A DNA stretch of 64,000 nucleotides from Psococerastis gibbosa (taxonomy: Eukaryota; Arthropoda; Insecta; Psocodea; Psocidae): assembly GCA_963971405.1 (NCBI GenBank), contig OZ020484.1:33316770-33380769 (forward strand), given 5' to 3'. The translations under genes were made by a program, and so were the position numbers. The notes beneath the pieces were generated by a model that ran no database searches, was not told where the DNA came from, and was given only the letters and a program-made list of their open reading frames with translations. How positions within the stretch are numbered: position 1 is the first letter of the stretch; each line of letters opens with the position of its first letter. Shown here piece by piece: positions 33,301-44,600 of this stretch.

Positions 33301-33648
33301 CAATGCAAACTAGGTGCAAGATAGCCTAATCCTGCAAAACAACGGCCATAGCACAAAGTATTGACGTTTTAGTTGAATTATAGTGTTATTTTCACAATAA
33401 AACTCTCTATCCATTAGAAAATGAACCTTAAATGCTCGTGTCCTTAGGTTTTTCTCCCCTTGCATTTTTGAAAAACATTGATATCTGCAAAGAGGTGAAT
33501 TGATAAGGAACCAAAATAGTATCGATCTATACAGCTCTTAGAGGGCAAGCAACTATCCAACTACCATGTCTTTCAGATCTCATTAGATAAGGCAAATATG
33601 AAAATTACAAGAAAAAATTTGGTGTCCTTAAGTTTTTCTCCGCCACTG
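30390..33648 (+). mobile_element. Tc1-like transposon with IR/DR ends, split by an insertion
   Basis: Ends CAGTGGCGGAGAAAAACTTA and its inverse, flanked by TA. The inverted repeats are about 210 bp long and each holds a second inner copy of GGGGAGAAAAAC.TAAGGAC, an IR/DR layout known from Tc1 relatives such as Sleeping Beauty. Transposase pieces: the helix-turn-helix SIREIAEMIGRSRRMVEQAL near 30750; CTRMVRQGLRDAQLHGRLPR, WKNILFSNETMVNFFGSDGK and GCISYNGVGPLFCIN up to 31280; and, after a 1.68-kb insertion, MYREILQNVMLPFAEDDMP and the DD34E-type VMPWPA.SRDLNHIEN. Several frameshifts and stops are present; it is inactive. Confidence 0.85.
31281..32960. mobile_element. hAT-like non-autonomous insertion inside the Tc1 transposase
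   Basis: An exact 8-bp duplication GTATAAAC flanks it (31273-31280, 32961-32968). Removing one copy restores the Tc1 order CIN-G-IMTKK. The termini begin CATAG on both strands. Inside, TCACAAAATATTTGCGTCCCA-like sequence near 31360 is inverted near 32835. No transposase motif was seen. Confidence 0.65.
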
Positions 33649-33780
33649 TATATATATATGTAACATTTTGAACGGAGGGTGGTTTTAGACTCAGGGGGTC
33701 ATGAATTGAAAAGTTGTGAAGAAATTTTCCGAAAGTCGAACATTGGTCGCCATCTCAATTGGTAGAAGAATCTCCCTAAT

Positions 33781-34003
33781 CACTCATTGTTAAAATTAAC
33801 TTTGTATAGTTTTACGAATAAAATTAAATTGAAAATTCACAACCGGTTTTTGCTTTATCTGTTTTCAATCGCACTTGACGATGGCGTGAGCCGAAACCGG
33901 TTGTGAATTTTCAATTTAATTTTATTCGTAAAACTATACAAAGTTAATTTTAACAATGAGTGACAGCAAGTTTTACAAAATTACTAAGGAGACTATTATG
34001 TTT
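33781..34003. mobile_element. End-only Penelope-like insertion (223 bp foldback)
   Basis: A perfect 12-bp duplication AATCTCCCTAAT (33769-33780, 34004-34015) flanks two inverted copies of the Penelope end found at 25093-26635, with only about 25 bp between the arms and no coding part. It includes GAGTGACAGCAAGTTTTACA and GAGACTATTATGTTTA, shared with the larger element's right end. Confidence 0.8.
33872..33905 (+). ncRNA. Hammerhead-ribozyme-like motif in the end-only Penelope copy
   Basis: Identical core arrangement to 26507-26540: CAC, TTGACGA, TGGC-GTGA-GCC, GAAA, CCGGTT, GTG. The inverted partner arm (33830-33848) keeps only part of the motif. Confidence 0.5.
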
Positions 34004-34015
34004 AATCTCCCTAAT

Positions 34016-34623
34016 AGATTATTACTTGTTTAGTTTTATTACTAAGCCAATCAACAATTACTAAGGCAACCTGCTTTACATGCCCTCCTAAGCCTTCCTT
34101 CTGTATAGGGTAGGTATCGTATTGTGTCTATTTATATCGGATTCGTTTCCGTTCTTGACTAAGTCGAACTAACGCCTGTTAAATTAAAATGCATGGCTAA
34201 CCCTTCGGACCGGAACCGCACCCTCGAAGACCACCGCTGCCAAAGCATGCTGCCGAAGATGTCCGGTGTAACTATGGTGCTGTTCAAACGTTCAGGATAC
34301 CGCCCACCTGCTGGTCTGCCCAATACTTTTAATATAATTAATTATATTTATTTTATTTTATTTTATTATAATATTATTAATTATTAATATAATTTGGTCC
34401 CTGCACGATGGACAGACAACCTGCACGAAGCCAATGACAAAGACATTCAAGCTGCTCGATTTTGGACAACCCATTAATTTGCGTGTTATAATTTGTAGGC
34501 CTAATGATTTGTTATGTATTATTTTATATCTATTTTCTGAATTTTCGCACTTTAAAACATGTAAACGAGTACATATAATAATTTCAACAACATTTCACCA
34601 CAATGTTTTGTCGATGAAAGCTT
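34016..34623. other. No gene recognised
   Basis: Includes a fragment resembling SINE A (CCTGCTTTACATGCCCTCC near 34068) and a short GC-rich block at 34190-34320 with an open frame of no recognisable family. A TTTTA-rich stretch lies near 34340-34390. Confidence 0.35.
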
Positions 34624-35010
34624 TAAGAGTGTACAGCCCGTAGGAAATTGGCAGCCCGAAATTTAATACTTTTTTATTTAATTAGCTAAGCATGTTATTA
34701 AAGATTTGGCTCATCAAAGTTGTAGAAAACTACTTCAAGCATCATATTATAAGATATTTTTAATTTTCGAAATTGTAGTTTTTTCAGAAACATGGAAATA
34801 TTTTATAAACAATAACTTTTCACGTATTATCAATTTTATAAAAAAAAAACTATAATTTTGAAAACTAAAAATACCTTATTATATAATGCATGAAGTAGTC
34901 CTCTACAACTTTGATGAGCCAAATCTTTAATAATATGCTTAGTTAATTAAATAAAAAATAAAAAATATTAAATTTCGTGCTGCCACTTTCCTACGGGCTG
35001 TACACTCTTA
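34624..35010. mobile_element. MITE with TAAGAGTGTACAGCCCGTAG ends
   Basis: Left end TAAGAGTGTACAGCCCGTAG, right end CTACGGGCTGTACACTCTTA. Further inverted segments (TGGCTCATCAAAGTTGTAGA near 34710 and its inverse near 34900) make a long foldback. Sister copy at 44601-45172. Confidence 0.8.
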
Positions 35011-35439
35011 ATGGATATATTTTTAGCGGGGAAATGTCTGCATTAAATGATGTCGTAATTTGAAATACCCCCTTTGTCATGCATTATAGAAAAGCTTATT
35101 TAAGCTGCTGGCCTTTGCGTCTAAAACGCCTTCTCGCAAGCTCGTTTCAACATGAATTTTTAATGAACCTTTCATGGCTGCGAGAGCATGGAAGTCGGAA
35201 GATGATGTTTTTAAATAATTTTCGTTAATTATGGTTAAAAGACTTTTTTAATGATGTTGCTGTTTTCAACATCTTGCAACGGCTACCGCGCTAATTACTT
35301 TTTAAAGAAATAAAAATTTCTTGAAAATATTTTAAATGCTTCAGGTAGCCTACCCGTACTTGCAATGCACATTGTAAATATACGTGCGAGTTCAGTAGTG
35401 CCAATTAATTTATTAATGTTAATTAATTACAATTTATTT

Positions 35440-35715
35440 CTTATTCTTCTCTTATTTCTTCTTCTTTTTATTCTCCTTCTGCATATTATTCTTCCTCTTA
35501 ACTCTCCTTTTAGTCTACACGCTTGTTCGACAACACTCCTCTAGGTGTCTTGGTTTTGTACGACACTCCATCATCTACAAACTCAGAGCTCAGAACAGTT
35601 AAGTTCTTCCAGCGTTTTCGTGAACTTCCCTGCAATCCTCTTTCCGTCATGCTTGCTGGTACAGTTTGTTGGGCATGTGATCTTCTGGCATTCATAGTAT
35701 GTGTCCCAATCATCT
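35440..35715 (-). mobile_element. LINE C-terminal fragment
   Basis: Minus-strand GLQGSSRKRWKNLTVLSSEF resembles the GRPRKRW tail of LINE polymerases, and the sequence runs into a GAAGAAGAAATAAGAGAAG tail. Weak on its own. Confidence 0.45.
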
Positions 35716-36083
35716 TGTAACTATAGACGTTGCGTTTTGTTTTTTTTAAATATAAAAGTCTAGGCCTATTTCTTCGTTGTCTATTAACTCACTCAAGAAG
35801 TCTAAGACGTCTTATAAAGTTATATACATTAAAATTACGACGCGAGTATTCTTACGATGGAAATAGGATGACTGGGGACTGCCATAATCTTGTGTGAAGT
35901 GGGGGTGCAGTCCATAGTTGGCGGAGAACTGAAATCTATATATAAATCGTGAAGTCAATGCATTGGTAGCAGGAAATCAAGGCTACCGGGAATGTTGCCG
36001 ACATATTTCTCCCAATAGAACACTGGTCAAGGGAGAGAAGGAAAGAATTAAATAAAATAACAACCATCAGTATTGTATATAAG

Positions 36084-36321
36084 AAGGCGCGGATCTAGAT
36101 TGAGACCAAGGAGGGGGCTAAGATTAAATTTCGTTTTTTTTTTTTAAATAGGGCTGAAATATTTGGGTTTTACGCATTTTCAGAGCAATAAGGGTTCTAT
36201 ATTATACGTAATTAATACAATCGAGCACTATGGGGACTGAAGAAGTGGGGTTTTACGCATTTTGATGACCCTCATGGGGGGGGGGCTATAGCTACCATAG
36301 CCCCCCCTTGATCCGCGCCTG
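36084..36321. mobile_element. hAT-type MITE, same family as 5606-5890
   Basis: 8-bp duplication TATATAAG (36076-36083, 36322-36329). Right end ATCCGCGCCTG intact; the first base of the left end differs (A for C). Confidence 0.85.
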
Positions 36322-36549
36322 TATATAAGTGTCAGTATCAGCAAGTATCAGTATATAGGTACCATCAATCCATCGTTAAATCGGCTACATCCCACAACAG
36401 TGTCGTGCGAATTCTACACAAAAGCATAGCTTAGGTAGAACTCGCATTTAGTATTTGAAATTTATTTTCATGATAAATTTGGGATTTAATTTTTAATTGG
36501 TAAACTAGTAGTAGTAGTAGTGTTCGTTGGGTTAATAACGACTTAGGCC

Positions 36550-36790
36550 TCATATTTGGGCCCATAGAGCGACCCCGACTTGACTGTCCTATGCCAGCTC
36601 ATAGGACAGTGGATTCCGAACCACTTGGGAAACACACTAGAAGTCACACGATTAGTTGGGAGGTGACCAGGACAAGTCCTACCATGTTTCCCTACCGGCA
36701 CTGTACACACGACCAAGTTATCTGCAGCTTTGAACCTGCTCTGGTCCGCTGGATACAACTTGGTATGGCGGCCAATTAGTGAACTAGGTA
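36550..36790 (-). mobile_element. SINE-like family B, copy 3
   Basis: Minus-strand copy with GGATTCCGAACCACTTGGGA, GACCAGGACAAG and TTGTATCCAGCGGACCAGAG. Similar in extent to the 59040 copy. Confidence 0.6.
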
Positions 36791-38207
36791 TTGTATTGTA
36801 TAATAAAATATAATAGAGAGAGATAGAGGGGAATGCAAGGTAAGCGATTTGTTTTTGGTGAGGACTGAGGAGAGCGATCAAATTAAGTGATTTTGTCCTG
36901 TGGGCCTATTATTTCTAGTCCTTGGTATTGAAAACGTAAACAAGATACTTTTAGTATGGTAAGTGTTATTGAAAATTGTTTTGTTAAAATTTTAACCCCA
37001 CGAATAAGCTAATACAAAACCGCATATTATGAGGCCCGAAGGTGATGTAACTGTGTTCTACCACGGGAGGCAACTTTAATGAGGAACCCTTGACAGGCTG
37101 ATGTGCTATTAATTTAACAATATTTGTGTATTTTGAGTAGAAAATGCAACACTGGCACCGCAGGAAAAACGTTGAACTGCTATAGAAGCAGCCTTAAAGC
37201 ACCACTAACTAATTTAATGTTGAGATCTCTGAAAAAAGGGAAAAGGCAAAAGGAACGCTGCCTTGTGATTGTTTTTGAGAAAACAAAGAAAACAAACAAT
37301 CCAGCACAATGGACTACACGGTACAGGAAAATAAATAAATAATCCTCCAATTCAACAGGAAGATCCAAAAAACAGCAGGAAAAAATTGCTTTTCCACTTA
37401 TATTTTGACGTTTCAACATCTCTAAGCTCCGTTTTCAATTTAGCCCTCTTTCATATTTTCTTACGCAATTTTTTACGGAAATTTCTTAATTTTGTGGTAA
37501 TATAATCACGGTTCACCTCTCAAAATCAGTGAACCAACCCGTTCCTTGAAGAGGGTTCCTCCAATCATTTTTAAAAAACCTAATACTTTTTACTTCCTCT
37601 ACCACTTCACCTTTTTTGGAAGTTATGGTGGAACACCTACAAATGAGAGCTTTGGCACATCAAAAGTCAATTGTACCTACCTATAATGTATTCAGTGACG
37701 GATTTGGCCTTAGTGCGGGCATAAGCAGATGTATTGCGGGGATAATTGCGAGTGTAATGCTGGCAAATATTTATTTAAGATTAAAAAAAAGAAAACACGC
37801 ATAATTTTATATAGCATGTTCTATCCATATATTGTTTTCCAGAAAATCAAGTATTGATTGGACGTAGTTATGCAAAAGGCTGCCAACCCACAAAAAATCA
37901 TTTTGGAGATTATAACAGATTTGGATTCAGAAGGAAAGATTCTGTGTTCTGTATTTCTGTATTCTTTATATTGTTTTAACGTACGTGGCATACTTCAACT
38001 ATCCCACATATCCACAGAATTAGAATGTTGCATATTATTTAAAAATTAATTAGGTACTCAATAATCAACTTGCGAGGGTTGGTTGCCTTTTTCTTAACTA
38101 CGTCCAATTTCATATAAGCTTACGGGGGACATGTTCATTTATAGCCTGCCCTGCACCTGGGTCTCCGAAAGATACGCAATAACCTCTTCGTTGGTAATTA
38201 CTGCAGT
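36791..38207. other. No gene recognised
   Basis: A 62-codon frame at 37616-37804 ends in a hydrophobic helix and KKRKHA but matches nothing known. GACGTTTCAACATC near 37407 faintly resembles a decayed Penelope end. Confidence 0.35.
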
Positions 38208-38444
38208 CAGTGCCGGATTAACCAATGGGCACCCATGGGCACCCAAACGCCTAAAAATTCCGGCCCCCACAAACGAGACTTTTTTAAATAAAAATATATA
38301 CAAATTAAAAATTTTGAAATTGGAGGGAAATTATGTGTTTTTTTGTTGCAATGCTGGTAGATTTATAAATTATAGAGGAGTTTGCACCCACAGGTGTCTT
38401 ATGCCTACGGCCACCACAATGGTTAATTGGTTAATCCGGCACTG
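38208..38444. mobile_element. hAT-type MITE
   Basis: Ends CAGTGCCGGATTAACCAATG and TTGGTTAATCCGGCACTG with an exact 8-bp duplication ACTGCAGT (38200-38207, 38445-38452). Confidence 0.88.
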
Positions 38445-38489
38445 ACTGCAGTGCGGTGAATAGACAAAAGAGGTATAATGTTAAACGGA

Positions 38490-38930
38490 TAAAAAATTTA
38501 ATGTGAGAGTAATATAACAACCACCACACAAAATACTATAAAAAATTTTCATCTCAACATAGCATCAATTAGAAAGCACTTTGCCGAGCTACAAATAATA
38601 GATAATTATATTAAACCCGATATAATATGTTTATGTGAATCGTTCGCAAAAGAGGAAGAGGTACAGTTTTACAAGATGGGGGGAAACGACAGATTTCACT
38701 ACTGTAGACCACCTGATGTTAAGGGTGGGGGGCTAATGCTATTTTTAAAAGAGAGTTTCGGTTCCCAAAGAGTAAATGAATCACTAAGGTACAATTCTAT
38801 GGAAATTTGAATGGTCGAAATCCATTGTGGAAACTCAAAAATAACATTAATTCTAATTTACAGATTACATAAAATGATAAGTAACTTTTTGGAAGACTTG
38901 TTGGAAAAGAATTGAACAAAACTGGGAAAA
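38490..38930 (+). mobile_element. LINE endonuclease (APE-like) 5' fragment
   Basis: Plus-strand reading KPDIICLCESFAKEEEVQFY, then CRPPDVKGGGLMLFLKESFG, then NSKITLILIYRL matches the start of LINE APE endonucleases (P-D-I-I-x-L-x-E-S, G-G-x-x-x-Y/F-x-K). A stop interrupts it and no RT follows. Confidence 0.6.
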
Positions 38931-40764
38931 TAAAAATATTTATAAAAAAATAGTTAATTTCAAATACAGACTATTAGCCATTTTATTATAAATATAATCT
39001 CATATACAGTATAAATTCTTATATTATATATATATAAATTTTATTATATAAATATAGCAATATCATCCTACAGAGTTCAGAGTGAAGTGATTATATTCAC
39101 ATTAATTTTAGCATTGACTATGACTCTTGTATTATTATTTATTTTTTCGAACATTTTTATAGATGTCGTATAATTCCTTTTTGTAATATATAAATTTATT
39201 TATACTGCAAGGAGCCCTACCTTTGGGTACGGGCCTGCCCTGGATCATCCCAAAAACGATTAGTTTATGTTATTATTATTATTATTATTATATGTTATAC
39301 GATTAGGCTTATTCAAACTTTAAAGGACTACTTTATAAAAAATGGGTGGTTCATGGGTGGCCACGATCTACGCTCAGTATCCTCTTAAGATCTACAGTGT
39401 AGCCACTCTTATGCAGCCTTCAGCTGGGCCACAGCATCCAAAATTATACCACCTACCGCAGGAAAGAGTCTGGAGAAATCCATATACATTATTTGCATCT
39501 GATGTCAACCACCAGTCCAACTCTTTTGGGGTACCCAATAGCTTATAGCACGAACGTAAAATAATCTACCAGTTGTAGCCAAGGGATGCTACCTACGGTG
39601 ATTGAATAAAATAAAGCATTGGAACATTTCGCGGGTATGCTGGGCTTATAAGTGTCCGGGACCGATCGCGGCAATGCTCGGAACCTTACTGAACGCTGAA
39701 CGCTGTTCTCCCGTTCAGCCGCTCCACTGCTGAGATGTCGCGACTGTTGCCCATGTTTTTGAACGCCCCAGGTGGGTCAGCGACAAATCCAATATTTCCG
39801 CACTACCCCATGCTCCCTCAGGCTCAGCTACTTTCTTTTAACCTTTCAGATGGAAAATGGTCTGCATGGTACGATAAAATACTTCTAGATGCTCATTCGA
39901 CTAGTTTTTTTTTTGTTTTTATTCCTTTAGAGTACCTACCCATTGTAAGAGAGTTTTTATGAAGCCTGCAGTTTTTTAAATCTAGGATTGCATTAAAAAT
40001 CAAGTGACATTGTAAGCAATTATAATCACAATTTCTCTTTGCAGCCATTTTTAATGATTTCCTTTCTCGACAAACCCCTTTATACGGTTGCGGTATAGGC
40101 TTTTATAGGTCTCAAATACTTGTAGTTATTAGTGGCGTCATTTTACTTTTCTCTGGGGGGGGGGGGCGTACTAGATGAGATTAGGGTTTGTTATTATTTC
40201 ATTATGATTGAATACAACATGAGCTAGATACAAAATGGATCCGCAACGGGTCTATAAAGGCGTGGGCAATAGTACCACTTAAGAGTAAATGAAACCCCCC
40301 CCCCCCCTCCTCTCGTATCCGTTTTTGGATAAAGTCAAGTTCCATGGGCCCCTGTGCAACTTGGAATAGTCCTGACCATCATAGTCCACACATCATGGTT
40401 CCAGTAATTCTTCGCATGACGTCCCAGATAGCCGAATAACCCATTAACGACAAGTATTACTACATAAGCTGGAACATTTCCTAGGAATGCATTCATTTAG
40501 CCAGTGATTTTCTCAGCACGCATGCCCCTAATTTCTATACAACTTAATGCAGTACCCTAATGCTATAGACCTACCTGTATGGCAATACACGAAAGCTTAT
40601 GCGAATCCATTACTATATTATTACTTAATATCCGTATTATCCCGGGATGTGTAGGCTTAATGCACTCTATTATGTTCCTGCAATATGAGGCCTATAATAA
40701 TAATAATTTGAATAAGCCATCATTTTGTTTCAACAGAAGGCAGGGCCATAGAGAGCGCGGGGAT
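38931..40764. other. No gene recognised
   Basis: Contains (TA)n and (TAT)n microsatellites near 39000-39060 and 39270-39290, a G-run near 40155-40166 and a C-run near 40296-40307. The frame 39342-39548 has no recognisable domain. Confidence 0.4.
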
Positions 40765-40812
40765 ACCAAGATCCCCAAAAAGTGGTTTTGACGAAACATC
40801 TGTCTGTCAGTT
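40765..40812 (-). mobile_element. F870 repeat fragment
   Basis: The inverse of the CAGACAGA...TTTCGTAAAACCACTTTTTG block of the F870 family. Confidence 0.5.
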
Positions 40813-40929
40813 TAATGATGTGAAGAATGTTTGAAAAAAATGATTTTATGGAGAATCTGAGACCCAAATGCATTTCATTATTATTGTTTTAGTATTTTTG
40901 TTTTAAGGCGCGGGTCCCTATTGGGAATT

Positions 40930-41480
40930 AGAGCTAGGAAATTGGGAATGTTTACCGATTATTTTGTGGTAGAGAGTTATCCGTTCTGTTGTGTAGGTGG
41001 TGGGGAGGGGGGGGGGGGTGGTAAATGTTGAAGAAGAGGCCGGTGGCTCTTAGGAATTGTATGATAATATTTGTGGCTGTTGTTTTGTTTCCTAGCTTAT
41101 CGGAGAGGGAGGGGGTTTTCGTAGGACGGAGGTTCCTTGGACCGAGTAGGTTGGGCAATCGAGAAGAAGGTGAGCTATTGTGAGGGCCACTCCGCACCTT
41201 GTGCATAGGAGGGGGGGGGGGGTGCCTCATTCCTCATTAGGTGTTTGTGAGTCAAGTTTGTATGCCCTATTCTAATTCGGGCCAATACTACTTCCTCCTT
41301 GCGGCTGATTCGATCTGACGTGCCCCATTCCTTTATGATGGGCTTAGAATTGTGTTGCATTGTATTATTGAGGGCTGAGGGCCCCCGGCAGAAGAAGAAT
41401 ATCCTGGTTGAAAAACCAGGGGCAGAGATTTGGCAAGAACACGATTTTCTTTTATAGAGTGGCAGTCTCCGAGTTCCCAA
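40930..41480 (-). mobile_element. LINE relic with C-terminal zinc-knuckle region
   Basis: Minus-strand reading shows SRKEEVVLARIRIGHTNLTH, then KHLMRNEAPPPP, then NLLGPRNLRPTK and IIIQFLRATGLFFNI. This is the end of jockey/I-type LINE polyproteins, where the C-x2-C ... H ... C knuckle normally lies. Poly(C) runs (near 41211 and 41001) replace coding there and shift the frame. Dead copy. Confidence 0.65.
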
Positions 41481-41487
41481 TTGCCAT

Positions 41488-41690
41488 GACACCCTGCTTG
41501 GTTTTGTTACCCTGTATAACACCAAAAACATACACTGAAGTTAGAAAGCATTGGAATATTTTTTTGTAATGTTTCATGAAAATACAGAATTTGTTTTGTT
41601 TTTTTTTGCCACCAGAAACAAACTGTCAAAGGGAAAGCGACCTAGTGAGTTTGGTTTGCATTAATATCTAATTATTACAAAAAAAAATTG
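41488..41690 (+). mobile_element. F870 repeat, partial
   Basis: Matches the middle of F870: TTTTGTTACCCTGTATAACA in place of the TTTCGTTACTCAATTTAACA block, then CACCAGAAACAAACTGTCAA and GGGAAAGCGACC. Old and diverged. Confidence 0.55.
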
Positions 41691-42874
41691 AGCAAAATAG
41701 CAAATATTTTTAGATGACCCCAGTCCCCCTTTTTCCAGTTTTGTTAATAAAGTTATCGTCTGAAAAATCAAAATTTTCTGCCGACAAACTATTTCAGGCC
41801 TTTCTTTCAGAAAACAATCCCCGGGGGGGGGGGGGTGGAGCACCAAATGAAACACCACCCTATTCGAAAATTCGAAAACCTATCGTAAGTGGGCAAACTT
41901 TATGAAAACTGGACCCCCACCAAAAAAAAATCTGGCTACGCCACTGACAAAGTTTATGTACAGTATTACCCAATTTTTGACCTTGATCATGAACTTAAGC
42001 AGGCAATAATCGCTTAACCAACTTAAATCTAAGTGGCGAAGATGGCAAGGTCATTTGCGTTAATAGGGGAACGCCATCTATAAATTACAAGTCTTTGTGC
42101 TAACATGTCATTGTGTGGTAATGGAACAATTGCCCCCTGGGGGTGCAAGTTGCCCCCTTTGTGATGACTAATTCAAGATAACCAACCCCCTTACCTATGA
42201 ATCATTGTCAGGTGCCTAATGTCTTTGTGCTGACTGTGATAGATATCGTATGATTAAAGAGCCTAGCCCCTAGGGTCTGTATATCGCGACCCGGGGTGAC
42301 TTTGCTAACTGGGGTAATACGATGTATTACAATAATGATGCAATAATCTTTCTTCTTTCCTTCTTTCTTTCTTTTCCTTGTCCAGTATATATTACAAAAA
42401 TACAATACATAATAATACCATTCCGCATCCCCATGCTAGCGCTTATTTGGGACAAAAGACTCATAAAGTGCTGCTAAACAAGGCTTAGTCATTTATTTTT
42501 GTTATTTATTTATAATGTTTATTTTATTTTATTTTTAATATATTTTAACTTGTTATTTTAATGTCAATTTTTATTATTATTATGAACTCCCATTGAGCAG
42601 CCATCTTTTTATACCCGTTTTTAACTCACCCATCTGTTTAAATTTTTTCATTTGTGGAGGAAGTTCATTAAATATCTTTGGTATAAGTACTTTGTTTAAT
42701 CTCTCTCCGTATTTGTTATATGTTATCTCAAACTTAAGCTTTTTTGGGTTTCATCATCTATTTGGTATTCTTTTTTAAAATAGTTATCTCTTATTAATAA
42801 TATTAATAATATAATCCATTGTATTGTTGTTTACCACAAACGCGCCGAGGAACGACAATAAGAATGGGGTCTAG
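41691..42874. other. No gene recognised
   Basis: Includes one right-hand MITE end (TCTGGCTACGCCACTG near 41930), a G-run near 41823-41834 and TTTCTTTCC microsatellite sequence near 42350-42375. Confidence 0.35.
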
Positions 42875-43112
42875 GCCTGAGGAATGGTAGAGAGTTATCT
42901 CGCTCCTTCTCGAACACTGCTATGTTAGGGTGGTCAGCAAAATGCCCGGCAGTCGCGCTTTTCCCCTATAGATGAAGGTTGGGTACCCATTGGGGCTGGG
43001 TAGACCCAGGCCAGGTGGGAAATTTTTCTTTTTAGGTCGATTCTCGAACCTCGGCTTTCCGTTTTATACTCTAGTTTTCTACCAGCTGGACTAATCCTAA
43101 CCACCTCCTGAA
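42875..43112 (-). mobile_element. tRNA-derived SINE family T, copy 1
   Basis: Minus strand: A-box-like TTAGTCCAGCTGGTAGAAAA and B-box-like GAGGTTCGAGAATCG. The body is shared with 50025-50405. Confidence 0.65.
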
Positions 43113-43129
43113 TAAAGATTAATCGCATG

Positions 43130-43255
43130 CAAACAATTTAATGAATGTATCCGATTGACCTCTTCAGTGTTGAGTTATGACACATCTCCGATCACATGGC
43201 GTGTAGGGACTCGCACAAGTACAAGCACGCTACCACCTTGCCATCGAAGCATTAC
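43130..43255 (-). mobile_element. SINE family C, copy 2
   Basis: Shares GAATGTATCCGATTGACCTC, TCTCCGATCACATGGCGTGT and ACAAGTACAAGCACGCTACC with the other family C copies. Confidence 0.65.
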
Positions 43256-43619
43256 TGGTATTATTTCCAACGATCGTTCCATGTTTAATTTGTAATGCCT
43301 GCGCAGGATCGGACATGAAATGAGGTCTTTAATTGGTAATGTCATCAGTAGACGATGTACTACAGTCTGCTTTTATGTAGTTCATGTTATCTGTTAAACG
43401 TTACTGAGAGGGGCGAAACTGGTACCTACCTGGTAGCCTACTGCTAGATGGCAATGGCAGACCAAGCTGTTATATAATAGGACAAGTCTCGTGCTGGTAT
43501 AGCCGGCGTGCCATCCAGCTTCGCCTTCGTAGTCTACTGTTATGCAGTTTGAGAAAGTACAAATTACTGAAAGCGTAGCATCAACGGAAAATCCCGTAGT
43601 AAGAGTCAATTATCCTTAA

Positions 43620-44004
43620 GGCGCCCATTCCACCGACCAGCTAGGGCTATTTACAAAAAAGGTGACGTGGTAGCAGACATTCAAGACTTAGGTGGCGTTT
43701 CCATCGACCTCGCATTGCAGAATGCAAATGACATTGACGGAAATTAGAATTTTTCTTTTTATAGAAATCTATTAAAATGTTTGTACTTAACATATCCCAT
43801 GACGCCATTTTTTAATTTTAGTTTGTTTGTTTGTGATTTTACTGTATGATCATTGATCAATTTTAACTATGGCATAGAGGAAAATAAACATTTCCGTCAA
43901 TTCTGCAATGCGAGGTCGGTGGAAACCCCGCCTAAGTCTTGAATGTCGGCTACCACGTCACTGTTTTTGTAAATAGCCCCTAGCCGTTCGGTGGAATGGG
44001 CGCC
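43620..44004. mobile_element. Nested PIF/Harbinger-like MITE composite 1
   Basis: Outer ends GGCGCCCATTCCACCGACC and GGTGGAATGGGCGCC lie between TAA and TTA. Inside, a second MITE (43691-43932, ends GGTGGCGTTTCCATCGACC and GGTGGAAACCCCGCC, flanked by TTA/TAA) interrupts the outer element. The inner core reads ATTAGAATTTTTC ... GGCATAGAGGAAA left to right. Confidence 0.8.
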
Positions 44005-44282
44005 TTAGCTAGCTTCTGAGGAATGCCTTAAGTCTCATACTGTCGCCTCTTTCATTGCATCAAGGGTAAGCGTGTCTCAGCTTGTCCATTATCGCTTTTG
44101 TAGTCGGTGTAAATTTAAGTTGACATTGAGGACGTGTATACCAGTTTTCTAAAAACCAAATAATGTCCAAAACCAATGGGGTCAATGGCATTGAAGAAGG
44201 AACCTATGAGCCACTATAAGCAGGCCTAGGTCCATAAAAAGTCCTTTTCGGAAGTTATTACTACTACTATATGGTCTCAGAG

Positions 44283-44578
44283 GCGAAGACGCGAAAATCA
44301 CTGATCGGTACCTCCTCGTGGTGAAGAGGAAGTGCACAGTGGTCGGTCACTGAACAGATAGGGGACCGACTTTGCGCCGGTATCAGCGAAAAATGCAGTC
44401 CCTTCTGTGCAGGGCACTTTTTCGTCCTGGGGTTGGGAAACTAGCCCCAAAGGCGGAGGAACTCGATGAAGAGTCAACGGCAAAAAGATGCAGAAGGCAA
44501 CGGGAAACCACTGCCGCCATGACTACAATTGCCATGATGATTGCAAATCTTCAATAGAAGGTGCATAGAAGAAGAAAC
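44283..44578 (+). mobile_element. SINE/LINE-tail family D, plus-strand copy
   Basis: Contains GGCAACGGGAAACCACTGCC and ends GAAGAAGAAAC. Partner of 2565-2940. Confidence 0.55.
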
Positions 44579-44600
44579 AGATTCCTTATTAAAGACTCCA

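Noticed and set aside
37616-37804. 62-codon frame with a hydrophobic helix and KKRKHA tail
   Set aside because: Could mimic a tail-anchored protein, but there is no homology, promoter or conservation evidence.
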